Shown in pieces: positions 52,626 through 61,045 of a DNA stretch of 64,000 nt. Location: contig CP070784.1 in the NCBI GenBank assembly GCA_020346605.1, positions 1,895,365-1,959,364 of the forward strand, written 5' to 3'. Position numbers and translations under genes: made by a program. Numbering within the stretch: position 1 is the stretch's first letter; the number at the start of each line of letters is the position of its first letter. A model generated the notes under the pieces. The model searched no databases and had not been told where the DNA came from. It saw only the letters and a list, made by a program, of their open reading frames with translations. The stretch is from Candidatus Bathyarchaeota archaeon. Lineage in GTDB: Archaea > Thermoproteota > Bathyarchaeia > TCS64.

Positions 52626-53432
52626 ATGGTTGCGGAACCAAGAGAGGGTTTCATGAAGAGCGGCGGCTACAAGATCCACTACCTCCTGTGGGGCGCCACG
52701 GGTCCCAAGCTCGTATTCATCCACAGCATGGGGATGGATGCCAGGGGCTTCGACATCACGTGCAGGGCGCTCCAGCCAGACTACCAGATCCTGGCGCTAG
52801 ACATACTCGACCACGGCGACACCGAGACTCCCAATGAGCCTGTCGGGCTGCAGGACCTGTCCGGGGTGATGAGGGGCTGCTACACGCAGCTTGGGTTCGT
52901 ACCCACTGTGCTCGTGGGCCACAGCGTCGGCGGCATGATCGGGATGGTCCTCGCAGCGGAGCATCCCGAGGACTTCAAGGGGCTGGTGCTCGTGGACATC
53001 GCCCCCTTCGAGAGGACAGGCGCGAGGAGCAGGCCGCCTCAGCCTGAGTTCTTCGAGGACGAGGCCAAGGCGAGGGAGTACCTCCGCCAGAGGTACCCGG
53101 ACTTCACTGAGGAGGCCCTCGAGAACCGGGTCAAGTACGGACTGAAGAAGGACGAGAAGGGGCGGCTGAAGAGGAAGCCCCAGGGAGAAGCCGTGCGGGG
53201 AGGCCTTGACACCGATCTCTGGCCTTACGTGGAGAGGATCAGGGCGCCAGTGCTGATGACCATCGGCGGAACCAGCACTCTGGTGACCCCCGAGACGCTG
53301 AAGAGGATGAAGGCTTCGATTCCCGTGCTCAAAGCCATCACAGTCGAGGGCGTCGGCCACATGGTCCCCCAGGGGAAGCCCGAGGAGTTCGAGGCACACC
53401 TGCGCGCCTTCCTGCAAGAGCTGAAACTGTAA
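52626..53432 (+). CDS. Alpha/beta hydrolase
   Basis: 268 residues. The nucleophile Ser is in LVGHSVGGMIG, the catalytic His in EGVGHMVPQG near the end, and the acid residue is probably in or near the GGTSTLVTPE region. This is the lipase/haloperoxidase-like fold (IHYLLWGATGPKLVFIHSMGMDARGF). The substrate is unknown. The longer frame from 52509 overlaps the GGT gene; CTTATCT about 20 nt before 52626 may be the TATA box. Confidence 0.88.
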   Translation: MVAEPREGFMKSGGYKIHYLLWGATGPKLVFIHSMGMDARGFDITCRALQPDYQILALDILDHGDTETPNEPVGLQDLSGVMRGCYTQLGFVPTVLVGHSVGGMIGMVLAAEHPEDFKGLVLVDIAPFERTGARSRPPQPEFFEDEAKAREYLRQRYPDFTEEALENRVKYGLKKDEKGRLKRKPQGEAVRGGLDTDLWPYVERIRAPVLMTIGGTSTLVTPETLKRMKASIPVLKAITVEGVGHMVPQGKPEEFEAHLRAFLQELKL

Positions 53433-53862
53433 CCTCCCCTTTTTTCAACTAAGTTTTCGAGATCGTCGTGCTTCTTGAACTATCCTCCGACTACTATTCT
53501 ATCGCTCCGCATTGTCTTGACAAGAAGCCCTGTGATGAAGATCCTTCCAAGGACCAGGTTTGGTAGTATCAGCTCTCTCATCACATAGGCCAGCTGCTCG
53601 ATGAACGCCATTTTACATGTAGACAAGTTTTGAACGAACATAAATGCCTTTACGGCTAAAAAAAACGGTCCTTATCCTAAAATATTTGATAAAGTCCCTT
53701 GATAGACAGAATGTTTATACTTTAGAGCATGAATCTCGTAGAGGATCTCTGATCTGATTTGTCACGTACGACGCAACGTTGACACTCTGCTGATCGAAAT
53801 GATCCGCTATCATCAGGGGCATCAGGTTAAATATCCCAAGGAGTTCTTGCTTTCTGAGCAAG
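53433..53862. other. Intergenic region with a candidate small gene and two TATA-like boxes
   Basis: Holds a possible 43-codon minus-strand gene (53480-53611), a TATA-like GTTTATACTTTA at 53713-53724 with no gene at the usual distance, and the TatD-gene TATA box TTAAATAT at 53827-53834. The stretch 53735-53825 could be a short transcript, but no RNA family is recognised. Confidence 0.4.
53480..53611 (-). CDS. Possible 43-residue hydrophobic protein
   Basis: Starts MAFIEQLAYVMRELILPN and continues LVLGRIFITGLLVKTM, ending IVVGG. It has a hydrophobic central stretch. CATTTATG-type sequence lies about 30-37 nt upstream (53641-53648). No family is recognised. It may be real or a chance frame. Confidence 0.4.
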   Translation of the reverse strand: MAFIEQLAYVMRELILPNLVLGRIFITGLLVKTMRSDRIVVGG

Positions 53863-54597
53863 ATGTATTCTGAGAGTCATTGCCACCTGAGAGAGGTCGA
53901 CGAGGACTCACTTAAGAAGGCCAGCGTGGAGCTCGTGCTCAAGGCCGGGATTGACATGGCCTCCTCGGAGGAGGCCGTAGAGACGGCGGAGGAGTACGGC
54001 ATAGTGAAGGGGTGTGTGGGCATCCACCCGTGGTTCGCTGACGATTACAGTCCCGAGAACCACGAGAGGTTGCGAGAACTGGCGGGGAGCGACGAGGTCG
54101 TGGCCGTCAGCGAGATAGGACTCGACTTCTTTAGCCGGAGGACCCGCCAGATGGAGCGCTCCGACGTAGTGATCGACCCTGAGATCCAGAGGGCGGCCTT
54201 CAGGGGCCAGCTGGGCCTAGCGAAGGAGCTGGGCGTCCCCGTCCTGGTGCACGACCGGGCTCACGGAGAGGAGATCTTGGACATCCTCGAGGAGGAAGGG
54301 ACGCTGGAGATTGGCGCCGCAATCCATGGCTTCGGCAAGGGCCCTGGCTTCGCAAAAAGGGCCGTGGAGATGGGGGTGTACCTCTCCATAGGCCGGGGAC
54401 TGCTACGGGGTGAGAACGAGGATCTTGAGGAGGCCGTCAGGCAGACTCCATTGGAGTGGCTGCTCACCGAGACGGACTCCGGCGACCCCACTGGGGTCAT
54501 CGCCGTCTCCGAGAAGATCGCCGAGCTCAAAGGCTTCACGAGGGACAAGGTGGGGCTGGCTGCAACGCGAAATCTGAGAAAGTTACTAGGGCTCTGA
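53863..54597 (+). CDS. TatD-family metal-dependent hydrolase
   Basis: 244 residues. ESHCHLREV gives the HxH metal site, GCVGIHPWFADD the next His, VSEIGLDFF the Glu and VLVHDRAHGE and AIHGFG further His. LTETDSGDP holds the Asp. TatD proteins are deoxyribonucleases or related phosphodiesterases. TTAAATAT at 53827-53834 is the TATA box. Confidence 0.9.
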   Translation: MYSESHCHLREVDEDSLKKASVELVLKAGIDMASSEEAVETAEEYGIVKGCVGIHPWFADDYSPENHERLRELAGSDEVVAVSEIGLDFFSRRTRQMERSDVVIDPEIQRAAFRGQLGLAKELGVPVLVHDRAHGEEILDILEEEGTLEIGAAIHGFGKGPGFAKRAVEMGVYLSIGRGLLRGENEDLEEAVRQTPLEWLLTETDSGDPTGVIAVSEKIAELKGFTRDKVGLAATRNLRKLLGL

Positions 54598-54662
54598 CCC
54601 CTTTTTTTCGGGACCCAAAATAAAATATCATAGCAGCCTCCTGTTTTGAACGGGTCAAATCT

Positions 54663-56117
54663 TTGTCATTTGGAATAAAGGGTAAGTTTATCGTCGGCTT
54701 CGACGGCGAGGAGCACAGGCTGCTCGAAGACGGAGTCGTCGTGGTAGAGGGGAGGAGGATCAAGCACGTCGGGAAGACGTACTCTGGAGAGGTGGAGAGG
54801 TGGATCGACGCCTCAAAAGGCCTCGTGATGCCAGGGCTGATCAACACCCACATCCACGCGTCGAGTTCCCCGAAGGACAAGAGCTTCTTGGAGGACGTGG
54901 GGGCGCGCCACTTCTACATGAGCAGCCTCGGAGAGAACCTGACGGCCCTCGGCATGAGCATGAGGAACGAGGACAAGGAGACCTTCGCCAGGTACAGCCT
55001 CGCCGAGTGTCTCCTCAGCGGGAACACGACGCTCGTGGAGATCGGGATGGTGGGCAGCCTCGGGGCGGAAGGCGCCGTCAAGGTCATCGACGAGGTGGGG
55101 ATCAGGGCCTTAGAGGGACCGGGGATCCGTGACGGGACCTGGGAGAGGACGCAAGGGGCAAACATCCAGACCAAGTGGTTCGAGCCTGAGGTGGGTCTCA
55201 AGGGCCTGGAGGAGGCCGAGGAGTTCGCGAAGAGGTACGACGGGGCCTTGGACGGCAGGATCATCGCTGCTTTCTATCCCGATAAGGTCGACACCTGTAG
55301 CGAGGGCCTTCAGAGGAGTGTGAAAGAGAAGGCGGACGAGTTGGGGCTCCCTGTCTCTATCCACGCAGGGCAGTGGGTCGTTGAGTTCCAGAACATGCTC
55401 AGGATGTACAGGAAGACCCCGGTCGAGTTCCTCCACCACACGGGCCTCCTCTGCCCGCGCCTCATCATCGGGCATGGGTGGGCGATCTCGGGCCACCCGC
55501 TGGTGGCTTATCCGCCGGTGGGAGGCGGCGACCTCCAGCTGCTCGCGGAGTCTGGGGCCACGGTCTCTCACGACCCGGTGGTCTTCGTAAAGAGGGGGAA
55601 CAAGCTCCACTCCCACAGCCGGTACCTCGCGGCTGGCGTTAACGTGAGCATCGGGACCGACTCGGCCCCACAGGACATGCTGAACGAGATGAGGATGGCC
55701 TCCTACGTCTCCAAGCTCGCTGACTGGGACTGCCACTCGGGCACGTCGAGGGAGGTCTTCTATAGCGCCACGCTCGGGGGCGCGAAGGGCATAGGGCGGA
55801 GCGACCTGGGGAGGCTGGCGCCAGGAGCCCTCGCAGACATCGCCATCGTGGACATGTCGGGGATCAACGCCGTGCCCGTGAGGGACCCTATACGTAACTT
55901 GGTCAACAGCTGCCAGAGGAGTGACGTTAAGACCGTCATCGTCAACGGCAAGATCGTTGTCGAGGACGGGAGGCTCCTCACCGCCGATCAGGGCAAGATA
56001 GCCGAGGAGGTCCAGAGGGCCGCCGAGGGGATCTACGAGAGGATCCCAGAGAACCACTACCTGAACCTGAAGGCGGACGAGGTCTCTCCGCAGTCACTCA
56101 AACCCTGGAGGGGATGA
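54663..56117 (+). CDS. Amidohydrolase (Atz/Trz, SAH deaminase-like)
   Basis: 484 residues. VMPGLINTHIHASSSP holds the HxH metal motif. SIHAGQWVVEF gives the third His, IIGHGWAISG the next, and IGTDSAPQDMLNEMR the catalytic Asp. This is the TrzN/AtzA/SsnA/MtaD group, which deaminate or dechlorinate heterocycles such as S-adenosylhomocysteine or guanine. The exact substrate is not clear. The start is TTG, with AAAATAAAATATC at about 54615-54627 as TATA box. Confidence 0.88.
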   Translation: MSFGIKGKFIVGFDGEEHRLLEDGVVVVEGRRIKHVGKTYSGEVERWIDASKGLVMPGLINTHIHASSSPKDKSFLEDVGARHFYMSSLGENLTALGMSMRNEDKETFARYSLAECLLSGNTTLVEIGMVGSLGAEGAVKVIDEVGIRALEGPGIRDGTWERTQGANIQTKWFEPEVGLKGLEEAEEFAKRYDGALDGRIIAAFYPDKVDTCSEGLQRSVKEKADELGLPVSIHAGQWVVEFQNMLRMYRKTPVEFLHHTGLLCPRLIIGHGWAISGHPLVAYPPVGGGDLQLLAESGATVSHDPVVFVKRGNKLHSHSRYLAAGVNVSIGTDSAPQDMLNEMRMASYVSKLADWDCHSGTSREVFYSATLGGAKGIGRSDLGRLAPGALADIAIVDMSGINAVPVRDPIRNLVNSCQRSDVKTVIVNGKIVVEDGRLLTADQGKIAEEVQRAAEGIYERIPENHYLNLKADEVSPQSLKPWRG

Positions 56118-56158
56118 CCCCTTTTTCTAGTTCCTCATACGATCTGAAGGTGTAATAA

Positions 56159-56372
56159 ATGGCCGGTAAGCTTCTGGTGGTGATTGTGAGCGGCCCCGAC
56201 GAGTCCGAGAAAGTGTTGTGAGGGCTTCGGATGGCGCTGCGCGCGCGTCATGGGAGCGTTGAGCCTGAATAATAGCGCCAACAAGGCTCAGAAAACCAAC
56301 AGGAAAATTGAGATAAGAGAATGTCCAGCGCTCGAGCGCGCGGTAAGGGCCGATGGAGTAAACTTCGAATAA
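56159..56372 (+). pseudogene. Remnant of a DsrE-like gene
   Basis: ATG at 56159 begins MAGKLLVVIVSGPDESEKVL, a DsrE-type first strand. It meets TGA at 56219-56221, then continues in frame with GLRMALRARHG, as in DsrE relatives. After a further stop and a frame change, RECPALERAVRADGVNFE ends at the TAA at 56370-56372, resembling a DsrE C-terminus. The gene is broken by stops and by loss of its middle. The rest of 56118-56385 shows nothing else. Confidence 0.5.
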
Positions 56373-56385
56373 GGGGCTTGTCGGC

Positions 56386-56994
56386 CTATCGTCTCCCAGA
56401 GTCCGTGAAGCCCTTCATTCCGAGCTCGAAAGCCCTCACGTTGGTATCGAAGTAGGCCGATCTGAGGTTTTCTCTCATAACTTTTAGGACAGTCTCGCGC
56501 GTGAACGGTAGGCTCCCGCTTGCTGTCAGTGCGCCTAGCATGACGACGTTTGTTGTTATCGGATCGCCGGCCTCCTCCGCGAGAGCGGTGGCGTCGAAGA
56601 CCGCAACATCGTCGGTAACCTCTCCGAGGAGCGCCAGTAACTCCGCCTCCGTTGGGTAATGCATCATGCCCGAGGTCACCTCGACGGGTGGAAACTTTCG
56701 GCTGTTAATGACGGCCAACCCACCGTTCCTCAGGTACGTGACACCCCTCCTTACAGCCTCCGCCAGTTCGAACCCAATGAGTATGTCGGCCTCACGCGGG
56801 CGTAACTGTGGGCTGTAAGCCTCCCCGCCGATCTGGATGTGGCTCATCACTGGACCGCCCCTCTGAGCCATCCCGTAGGTCTCACCGATCTTCACCTGGT
56901 GGCCAGCCTCGATGGCGGAAAGAGCCAGCATCCGGGATGCCAGCAGCGTGCCCTGACCGCCAACGCCGGCTATCACTATCTTGAACGTTTCCAT
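56386..56994 (-). CDS. iorB: Indolepyruvate ferredoxin oxidoreductase beta subunit
   Basis: 202 residues. FKIVIAGVGGQGTLLASRMLA and ETYGMAQRGGPVMSHIQIG are the signatures. With IorA it oxidises aryl-pyruvates from Trp, Phe and Tyr to aryl-acetyl-CoA and reduces ferredoxin. It starts 3 nt after the iorA stop. Confidence 0.92.
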   Translation of the reverse strand: METFKIVIAGVGGQGTLLASRMLALSAIEAGHQVKIGETYGMAQRGGPVMSHIQIGGEAYSPQLRPREADILIGFELAEAVRRGVTYLRNGGLAVINSRKFPPVEVTSGMMHYPTEAELLALLGEVTDDVAVFDATALAEEAGDPITTNVVMLGALTASGSLPFTRETVLKVMRENLRSAYFDTNVRAFELGMKGFTDSGRR

Positions 56995-56997
56995 GAG

Positions 56998-58899
56998 CTA
57001 CACCTCCCGGATCCCTATGGCCCTCTGCGGGCAGACCTGGGCGCACACTCCGCAGCCTGTGCAGAGGGTGGTGTCGATCCGAGCCCTCCCATCCAAGTCC
57101 GACCAGACGAGAGCCGGACAGCCGAACTGGCTAAGACATATCCTACAGCCTGTGCAAGCTCCGCTGTCGACCTCGAGGGGCACTGGCTTCTCGGGCCTCA
57201 TGACCCTCAACGCCTCGGTCGCGCAGAGCCTCCTGGCTATCACCAAAGCGACGCCGTCGACCTCCAACATTCTCCTGAAGGCCCTTTCGGCTGCCTCAAG
57301 GTCGTTGGGGTCCACGACCTCGACGGAGTCGACCCCAGCGGCTCTGGCGATGTCCTCGATCATGACGCGTTTCGCGGGCCTTCCCATCGCCGTCCTGCCG
57401 CTCTGGGGTGTGGGCTGGAACCCGGTCATGGCGATGGTGCCGTTGTCGGCCACCACGACCTTGATGGAGGCCCCGTTCACCACCGCGTTTATCAATGCTG
57501 GGATCCCTGCGTGGAAGAAGGTGCCGTCCCCGATCCAGGCGATGGTGTCGACGCCTGCCCTGGCCATGCCCTGTGAGACGCCGATGCTGGCGCCCATGCA
57601 GAAATATGTGTCCTCGAAGCTCATGGGGGGCGCGTGGGCCAGGCCATAGCATCCGATGTCGCCGTTGACCACGACTCCCCTCAGGTCCACTTTGACTGCC
57701 TGGACGGCCTTCTTGAGGGCGTAGATCGACGCCCTGTGTGGGCAACCAGCGCACAGAGTCAGCATCCTATCGAAGAGGAGATCCTTGGCCCTAGCCTCCA
57801 GGTCGGTCCTACTCTCCTTGAAGATCTCCAGATCTAGCAAGGTGGCTAACGTCCCGTCCATTGTCACTGGACCCAGCTCCCCTTCCCTCGGGAGGTGTCC
57901 GCTCATCCTGCCCAGGACCTCGACGTGGGGCGCTACGTCTTTGGCCAGAGCCTTCACGTGGAGCTCCACGAAGGGGTCGACCTCCTCCACAACCAACACC
58001 CGATCGACGCCTTCCAGGAGCCTGCTGACCAGCTCCACGGGCAGCGGATGCGGCGTGGCGAGCTTCAGGTGGGCGACCTCTTCCTCGATGCTAGCTTTGT
58101 TAATCGCGTCTAGACAGTAGTTGTGGGCGAACCCGACCCCGATGATCCCCAACCTCTCCCCGCCATCAAGTTCCAGCGAGTTGAAACTGAGTCCCTCAAA
58201 CTCCCGCTGCGCCCTGTCCAGCTTCTCGTGGCGCTCCTTGTGGCGCTTGAAGAGCTTGTCGAAGCCCGCCACACGGTAGCTGAACCCATCCCAGTCGAAG
58301 GCGGCCTCTCTGTCCCGCCTCTCGATGGCTCCTAGGGAAACGTCGCTCCTCATGTGGCTGAGCCTGGTGACCGTTCTAAGCATCACGGGCAGCCTCACCC
58401 TCTCCGAGAGGTCCAGTGCGTAGCTGACCATGTCCTTCGCCTCCTGGGGGCTGGAGGGCTCAAGAACGGGGACGCAGTTCTGCTTTGCCAGCCAGCGGTT
58501 GTCCTGCTCTGTGCGGCTGCTGTGCTGGGAGGGGTCGTCGGTGGAAACGAACACCAGCCCTCCCTTCACGCCCCGGAGGCTGACCGGGTTCAGCACGTCA
58601 AGGGCTACGTTGAGCCCCACGTGCTTCATGGCGACGAGGCTCCTCTGGTCGCACATGGAGGCTCCGAAGGCCACTTCGAACGCTACTTTCTCGTTGGCCG
58701 ACCACTCGAAGTACAGGCCAGCGGAGTCGGCCACCCGGCTAAGCGTATTCCCTATCTCGGAGGAGGGGGTCCCCGGGTAGGCCGTCGCCACCGAGACGCC
58801 GGCCTCGATGGCGCCTCGGACTATGGCTTCGTTGCCCATGAGTAGGGTCCTTCTCCCGGGTTGGTTGGTGACCACTGTATGACTGGACATGATCCTCAC
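56998..58899 (-). CDS. iorA: Indolepyruvate ferredoxin oxidoreductase alpha subunit
   Basis: 633 residues. LMGNEAIVRGAIEAGVSVATAYPGTPSSEIG begins the pyrimidine-binding half. CAGCPHRASIYALKKAV, GDIGCYGLA, MGASIGVSQGMARAG and WIGDGTFFHAG form the TPP site. The end has two 4Fe-4S motifs, CTGCRICLSQFGCPAL and CTGCGVCAQVCP. The start may be GTG at 58899 or ATG at 58890. A TATA-like TTTTTTTAAATTC lies upstream at about 58912-58925. Confidence 0.93.
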   Translation of the reverse strand: MRIMSSHTVVTNQPGRRTLLMGNEAIVRGAIEAGVSVATAYPGTPSSEIGNTLSRVADSAGLYFEWSANEKVAFEVAFGASMCDQRSLVAMKHVGLNVALDVLNPVSLRGVKGGLVFVSTDDPSQHSSRTEQDNRWLAKQNCVPVLEPSSPQEAKDMVSYALDLSERVRLPVMLRTVTRLSHMRSDVSLGAIERRDREAAFDWDGFSYRVAGFDKLFKRHKERHEKLDRAQREFEGLSFNSLELDGGERLGIIGVGFAHNYCLDAINKASIEEEVAHLKLATPHPLPVELVSRLLEGVDRVLVVEEVDPFVELHVKALAKDVAPHVEVLGRMSGHLPREGELGPVTMDGTLATLLDLEIFKESRTDLEARAKDLLFDRMLTLCAGCPHRASIYALKKAVQAVKVDLRGVVVNGDIGCYGLAHAPPMSFEDTYFCMGASIGVSQGMARAGVDTIAWIGDGTFFHAGIPALINAVVNGASIKVVVADNGTIAMTGFQPTPQSGRTAMGRPAKRVMIEDIARAAGVDSVEVVDPNDLEAAERAFRRMLEVDGVALVIARRLCATEALRVMRPEKPVPLEVDSGACTGCRICLSQFGCPALVWSDLDGRARIDTTLCTGCGVCAQVCPQRAIGIREV

Positions 58900-59244
58900 C
58901 CTACTGATGTGAAGAATTTAAAAAAATGTTCGAAACGTAATTGCTCGATCATCTCCAGGATCGTGCAATTTCAGGGATCTCCCTCCCCGTATTTGCTGGG
59001 CATCCTTTTTATTCGTCTGTCGGTATCCCGCATCTTGAGCCAGGATTGTCCCTCTACCAATGGGTGAAGAAACATCGACCCGCTGATCTTAGCGTGCAGT
59101 CCAACGGCCAGAGGGAAGTTCGACCGAGGGAGCTTGTGCAAGGCCACCATTCGAAGGACAGCTCTCAGATGCGCATGGACGACCTCGACGTCCAGGAAAT
59201 AGCCCAGTGATCGGCCATCATTTTATTATTCCACCGTTGAAAAT
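58900..59244. other. Intergenic region between iorA and the aldo/keto reductase gene
   Basis: Holds the iorA promoter at its left end (58912-58925) and CATTTTATTATT at 59217-59230, the TATA box of the next gene. The roughly 280 nt between contain no convincing coding sequence or tRNA-like fold. Confidence 0.5.
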
Positions 59245-60306
59245 GTGACCCGTGACTCTGCGTTGAGAGAAACTTTTCTTGGGAGGACAGGGCTGAGGGT
59301 CAAGCGTCTGGGATTCGGCGGTATACCCATCCAGAGAGTTACCGAGGAGGAGGCCATCGAGGTCGTCCGCAGGTGCCACGAGCTTGGCATAGATTACTAC
59401 GACACAGCCAGGGGCTACACTGTCAGCGAGGAGAGGATCGGCAAGGCCCTTGAGGGCGTCAGGGACGACGTGGTCCTTGCCACCAAGTCGGGCAGGAGGA
59501 CCTCCGAGGAGCTGCTCGATGAGCTGGATGTCAGCCTGAGGAACTTGAGGACCGACTGGATAGACGTCTACCAGCTGCACAATGTGTCATCAATGGAGGC
59601 TTGGGAGCAGGTCAAGGGGCCGGGCGGGGCCCTCGAAGCCCTGTTACAGGCCCGTGACGACGGCAAGATATGGCACCTGGGGATCACGAGCCACGACCCT
59701 GCGATCCTGACCGAGATTGTGAGGGAGAGCATTTTCGAGACGGTGATGATACCCTATAACTACCTCACCCTGAAGCCCGAGGAGGCCCTGCTCCCGCTGT
59801 GCCAGGAGATGAACGTGGGCACGATCTCCATGAAGCCCTTCGGGGGAGGCGTCTTCTCCAACGCCAACACCGCTCTCAAATTCGTGCTGGGCGAAGAGCG
59901 CGTCGACATAGCCATCCCCGGGATGATGAGCGTCGCCGAGGTAGAGGAGAACGTCGGCGTCGCATCGGGGGGCCTGGAACTCTCGGAGGCGGAGCTCGAG
60001 CTCATCGAGGGGGACAAGGAGGAGCTGGGGAGCCAGTTCTGCCGGGCCTGCGGGTACTGCCAACCCTGCCCCCAGGGGATCCCCATTACCTTCCTGCTGA
60101 GGGCCGAGGGGCAGTTCCTGAAGCGGATGGGGTGGAGGCCCGGGACGGAGGAACGGTTCGAGGACGCGATCCAGAGGGCCGAGATCTGCCTAGAGTGCGG
60201 AGAGTGCGAGGGCAGGTGCCCGTACCATCTCCCAATAAGACAGCTGCTCAAGGAGACCTCGGCCTCTCTGGGGAGGTTGGTCGATGAGAGGAGGGCTCTG
60301 ACATGA
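59245..60306 (+). CDS. Aldo/keto reductase with C-terminal 4Fe-4S domain
   Basis: 353 residues. The N-terminal AKR barrel has IDYYDTARGYTVSEERIG (Asp and Tyr), ATKSGRR (Lys) and VYQLHNV (His). The last 90 residues have CRACGYCQPCPQGIPI and CLECGECEGRCPYHLP, a two-cluster ferredoxin-like tail found in a branch of anaerobe enzymes. It probably couples reduction of a carbonyl to ferredoxin rather than only NADPH. GTG at 59245 lies about 20 nt after the TATA box, suggesting leaderless mRNA. Confidence 0.9.
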   Translation: MTRDSALRETFLGRTGLRVKRLGFGGIPIQRVTEEEAIEVVRRCHELGIDYYDTARGYTVSEERIGKALEGVRDDVVLATKSGRRTSEELLDELDVSLRNLRTDWIDVYQLHNVSSMEAWEQVKGPGGALEALLQARDDGKIWHLGITSHDPAILTEIVRESIFETVMIPYNYLTLKPEEALLPLCQEMNVGTISMKPFGGGVFSNANTALKFVLGEERVDIAIPGMMSVAEVEENVGVASGGLELSEAELELIEGDKEELGSQFCRACGYCQPCPQGIPITFLLRAEGQFLKRMGWRPGTEERFEDAIQRAEICLECGECEGRCPYHLPIRQLLKETSASLGRLVDERRALT

Positions 60307-60503
60307 TATCGGCGTCCAATATTTCCTGAGGCAGGTTCCACAGGTCCTATCTAGCACAGGAAATAATTCCGTCTTGACCCTTTTCTTCAGATCAATTGAG
60401 ACAGATCGACGATGGATGGATATCCTTTATCCTTATTCCAGATACTTATCCCCTTGGTATTGATTCGGAATTCCTTTATGAACGACGTAACTTCTAATGT
60501 AAG

Positions 60504-61001
60504 TTGTCTTCTGGGGGGATGACAGGTGGGCGTAAAGCCCAAGCGAAGAGCGCAGTCTCTTTCGTAGTCGTCCCTGTGATTCTTATAGTCCTCGCCATCG
60601 CCTTCGCTGTCTACATGATCGGTTGGACGAGGAACTCTGGCGTCGGAGGCGGCGAATGTGGTGTCATAGAGATCCAGGGCATAAACTGCTCTCTGGATAC
60701 GAACAGGAACTGGGTGGTGACCGTGGTTCTGAGGAACGTCGACGACGTCGGCTTTTCTCTCTCGCGTGTATCTGTTAACGGTAAGGAGCTGTCGTCCTAC
60801 GGTGCTAGCGCTCCCGATTCAGCTGTGAGGACGCTGACCTCCGACATCGTTAAGGGGGTTGAGATACCCGGAGGGGGGTGTTGCGTGTTCAATGTCTGGA
60901 TCGGTGTCAAATACGGGTTTCTGACCTCGGGGAACGTGGTTTTCATCGAGATTGGCGGATCGGACGGCGTGGAATACAGAGCGAACATAATGCTCGCCTA
61001 G
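60504..61001 (+). CDS. Type IV pilin-like/archaellin-like secreted or surface protein
   Basis: Up to 165 residues. A positively charged start (GGRKAQAKSAVS) precedes a single hydrophobic segment FVVVPVILIVLAIAFAVYMIGW, the layout of a class III signal peptide cut by a prepilin peptidase. The remaining 120 residues are beta-rich with several Cys (GECGVIEIQGINCSL, GGGCCVFNVWIG). Initiation may be TTG at 60504 or ATG at 60519, which directly follows a G-run. No pilus machinery is nearby. Confidence 0.72.
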   Translation: MSSGGMTGGRKAQAKSAVSFVVVPVILIVLAIAFAVYMIGWTRNSGVGGGECGVIEIQGINCSLDTNRNWVVTVVLRNVDDVGFSLSRVSVNGKELSSYGASAPDSAVRTLTSDIVKGVEIPGGGCCVFNVWIGVKYGFLTSGNVVFIEIGGSDGVEYRANIMLA

Positions 61002-61045
61002 TTGTAAGAAATTAAAAAAAGAGTTCTGATGAGGCTGGGCTTGGT

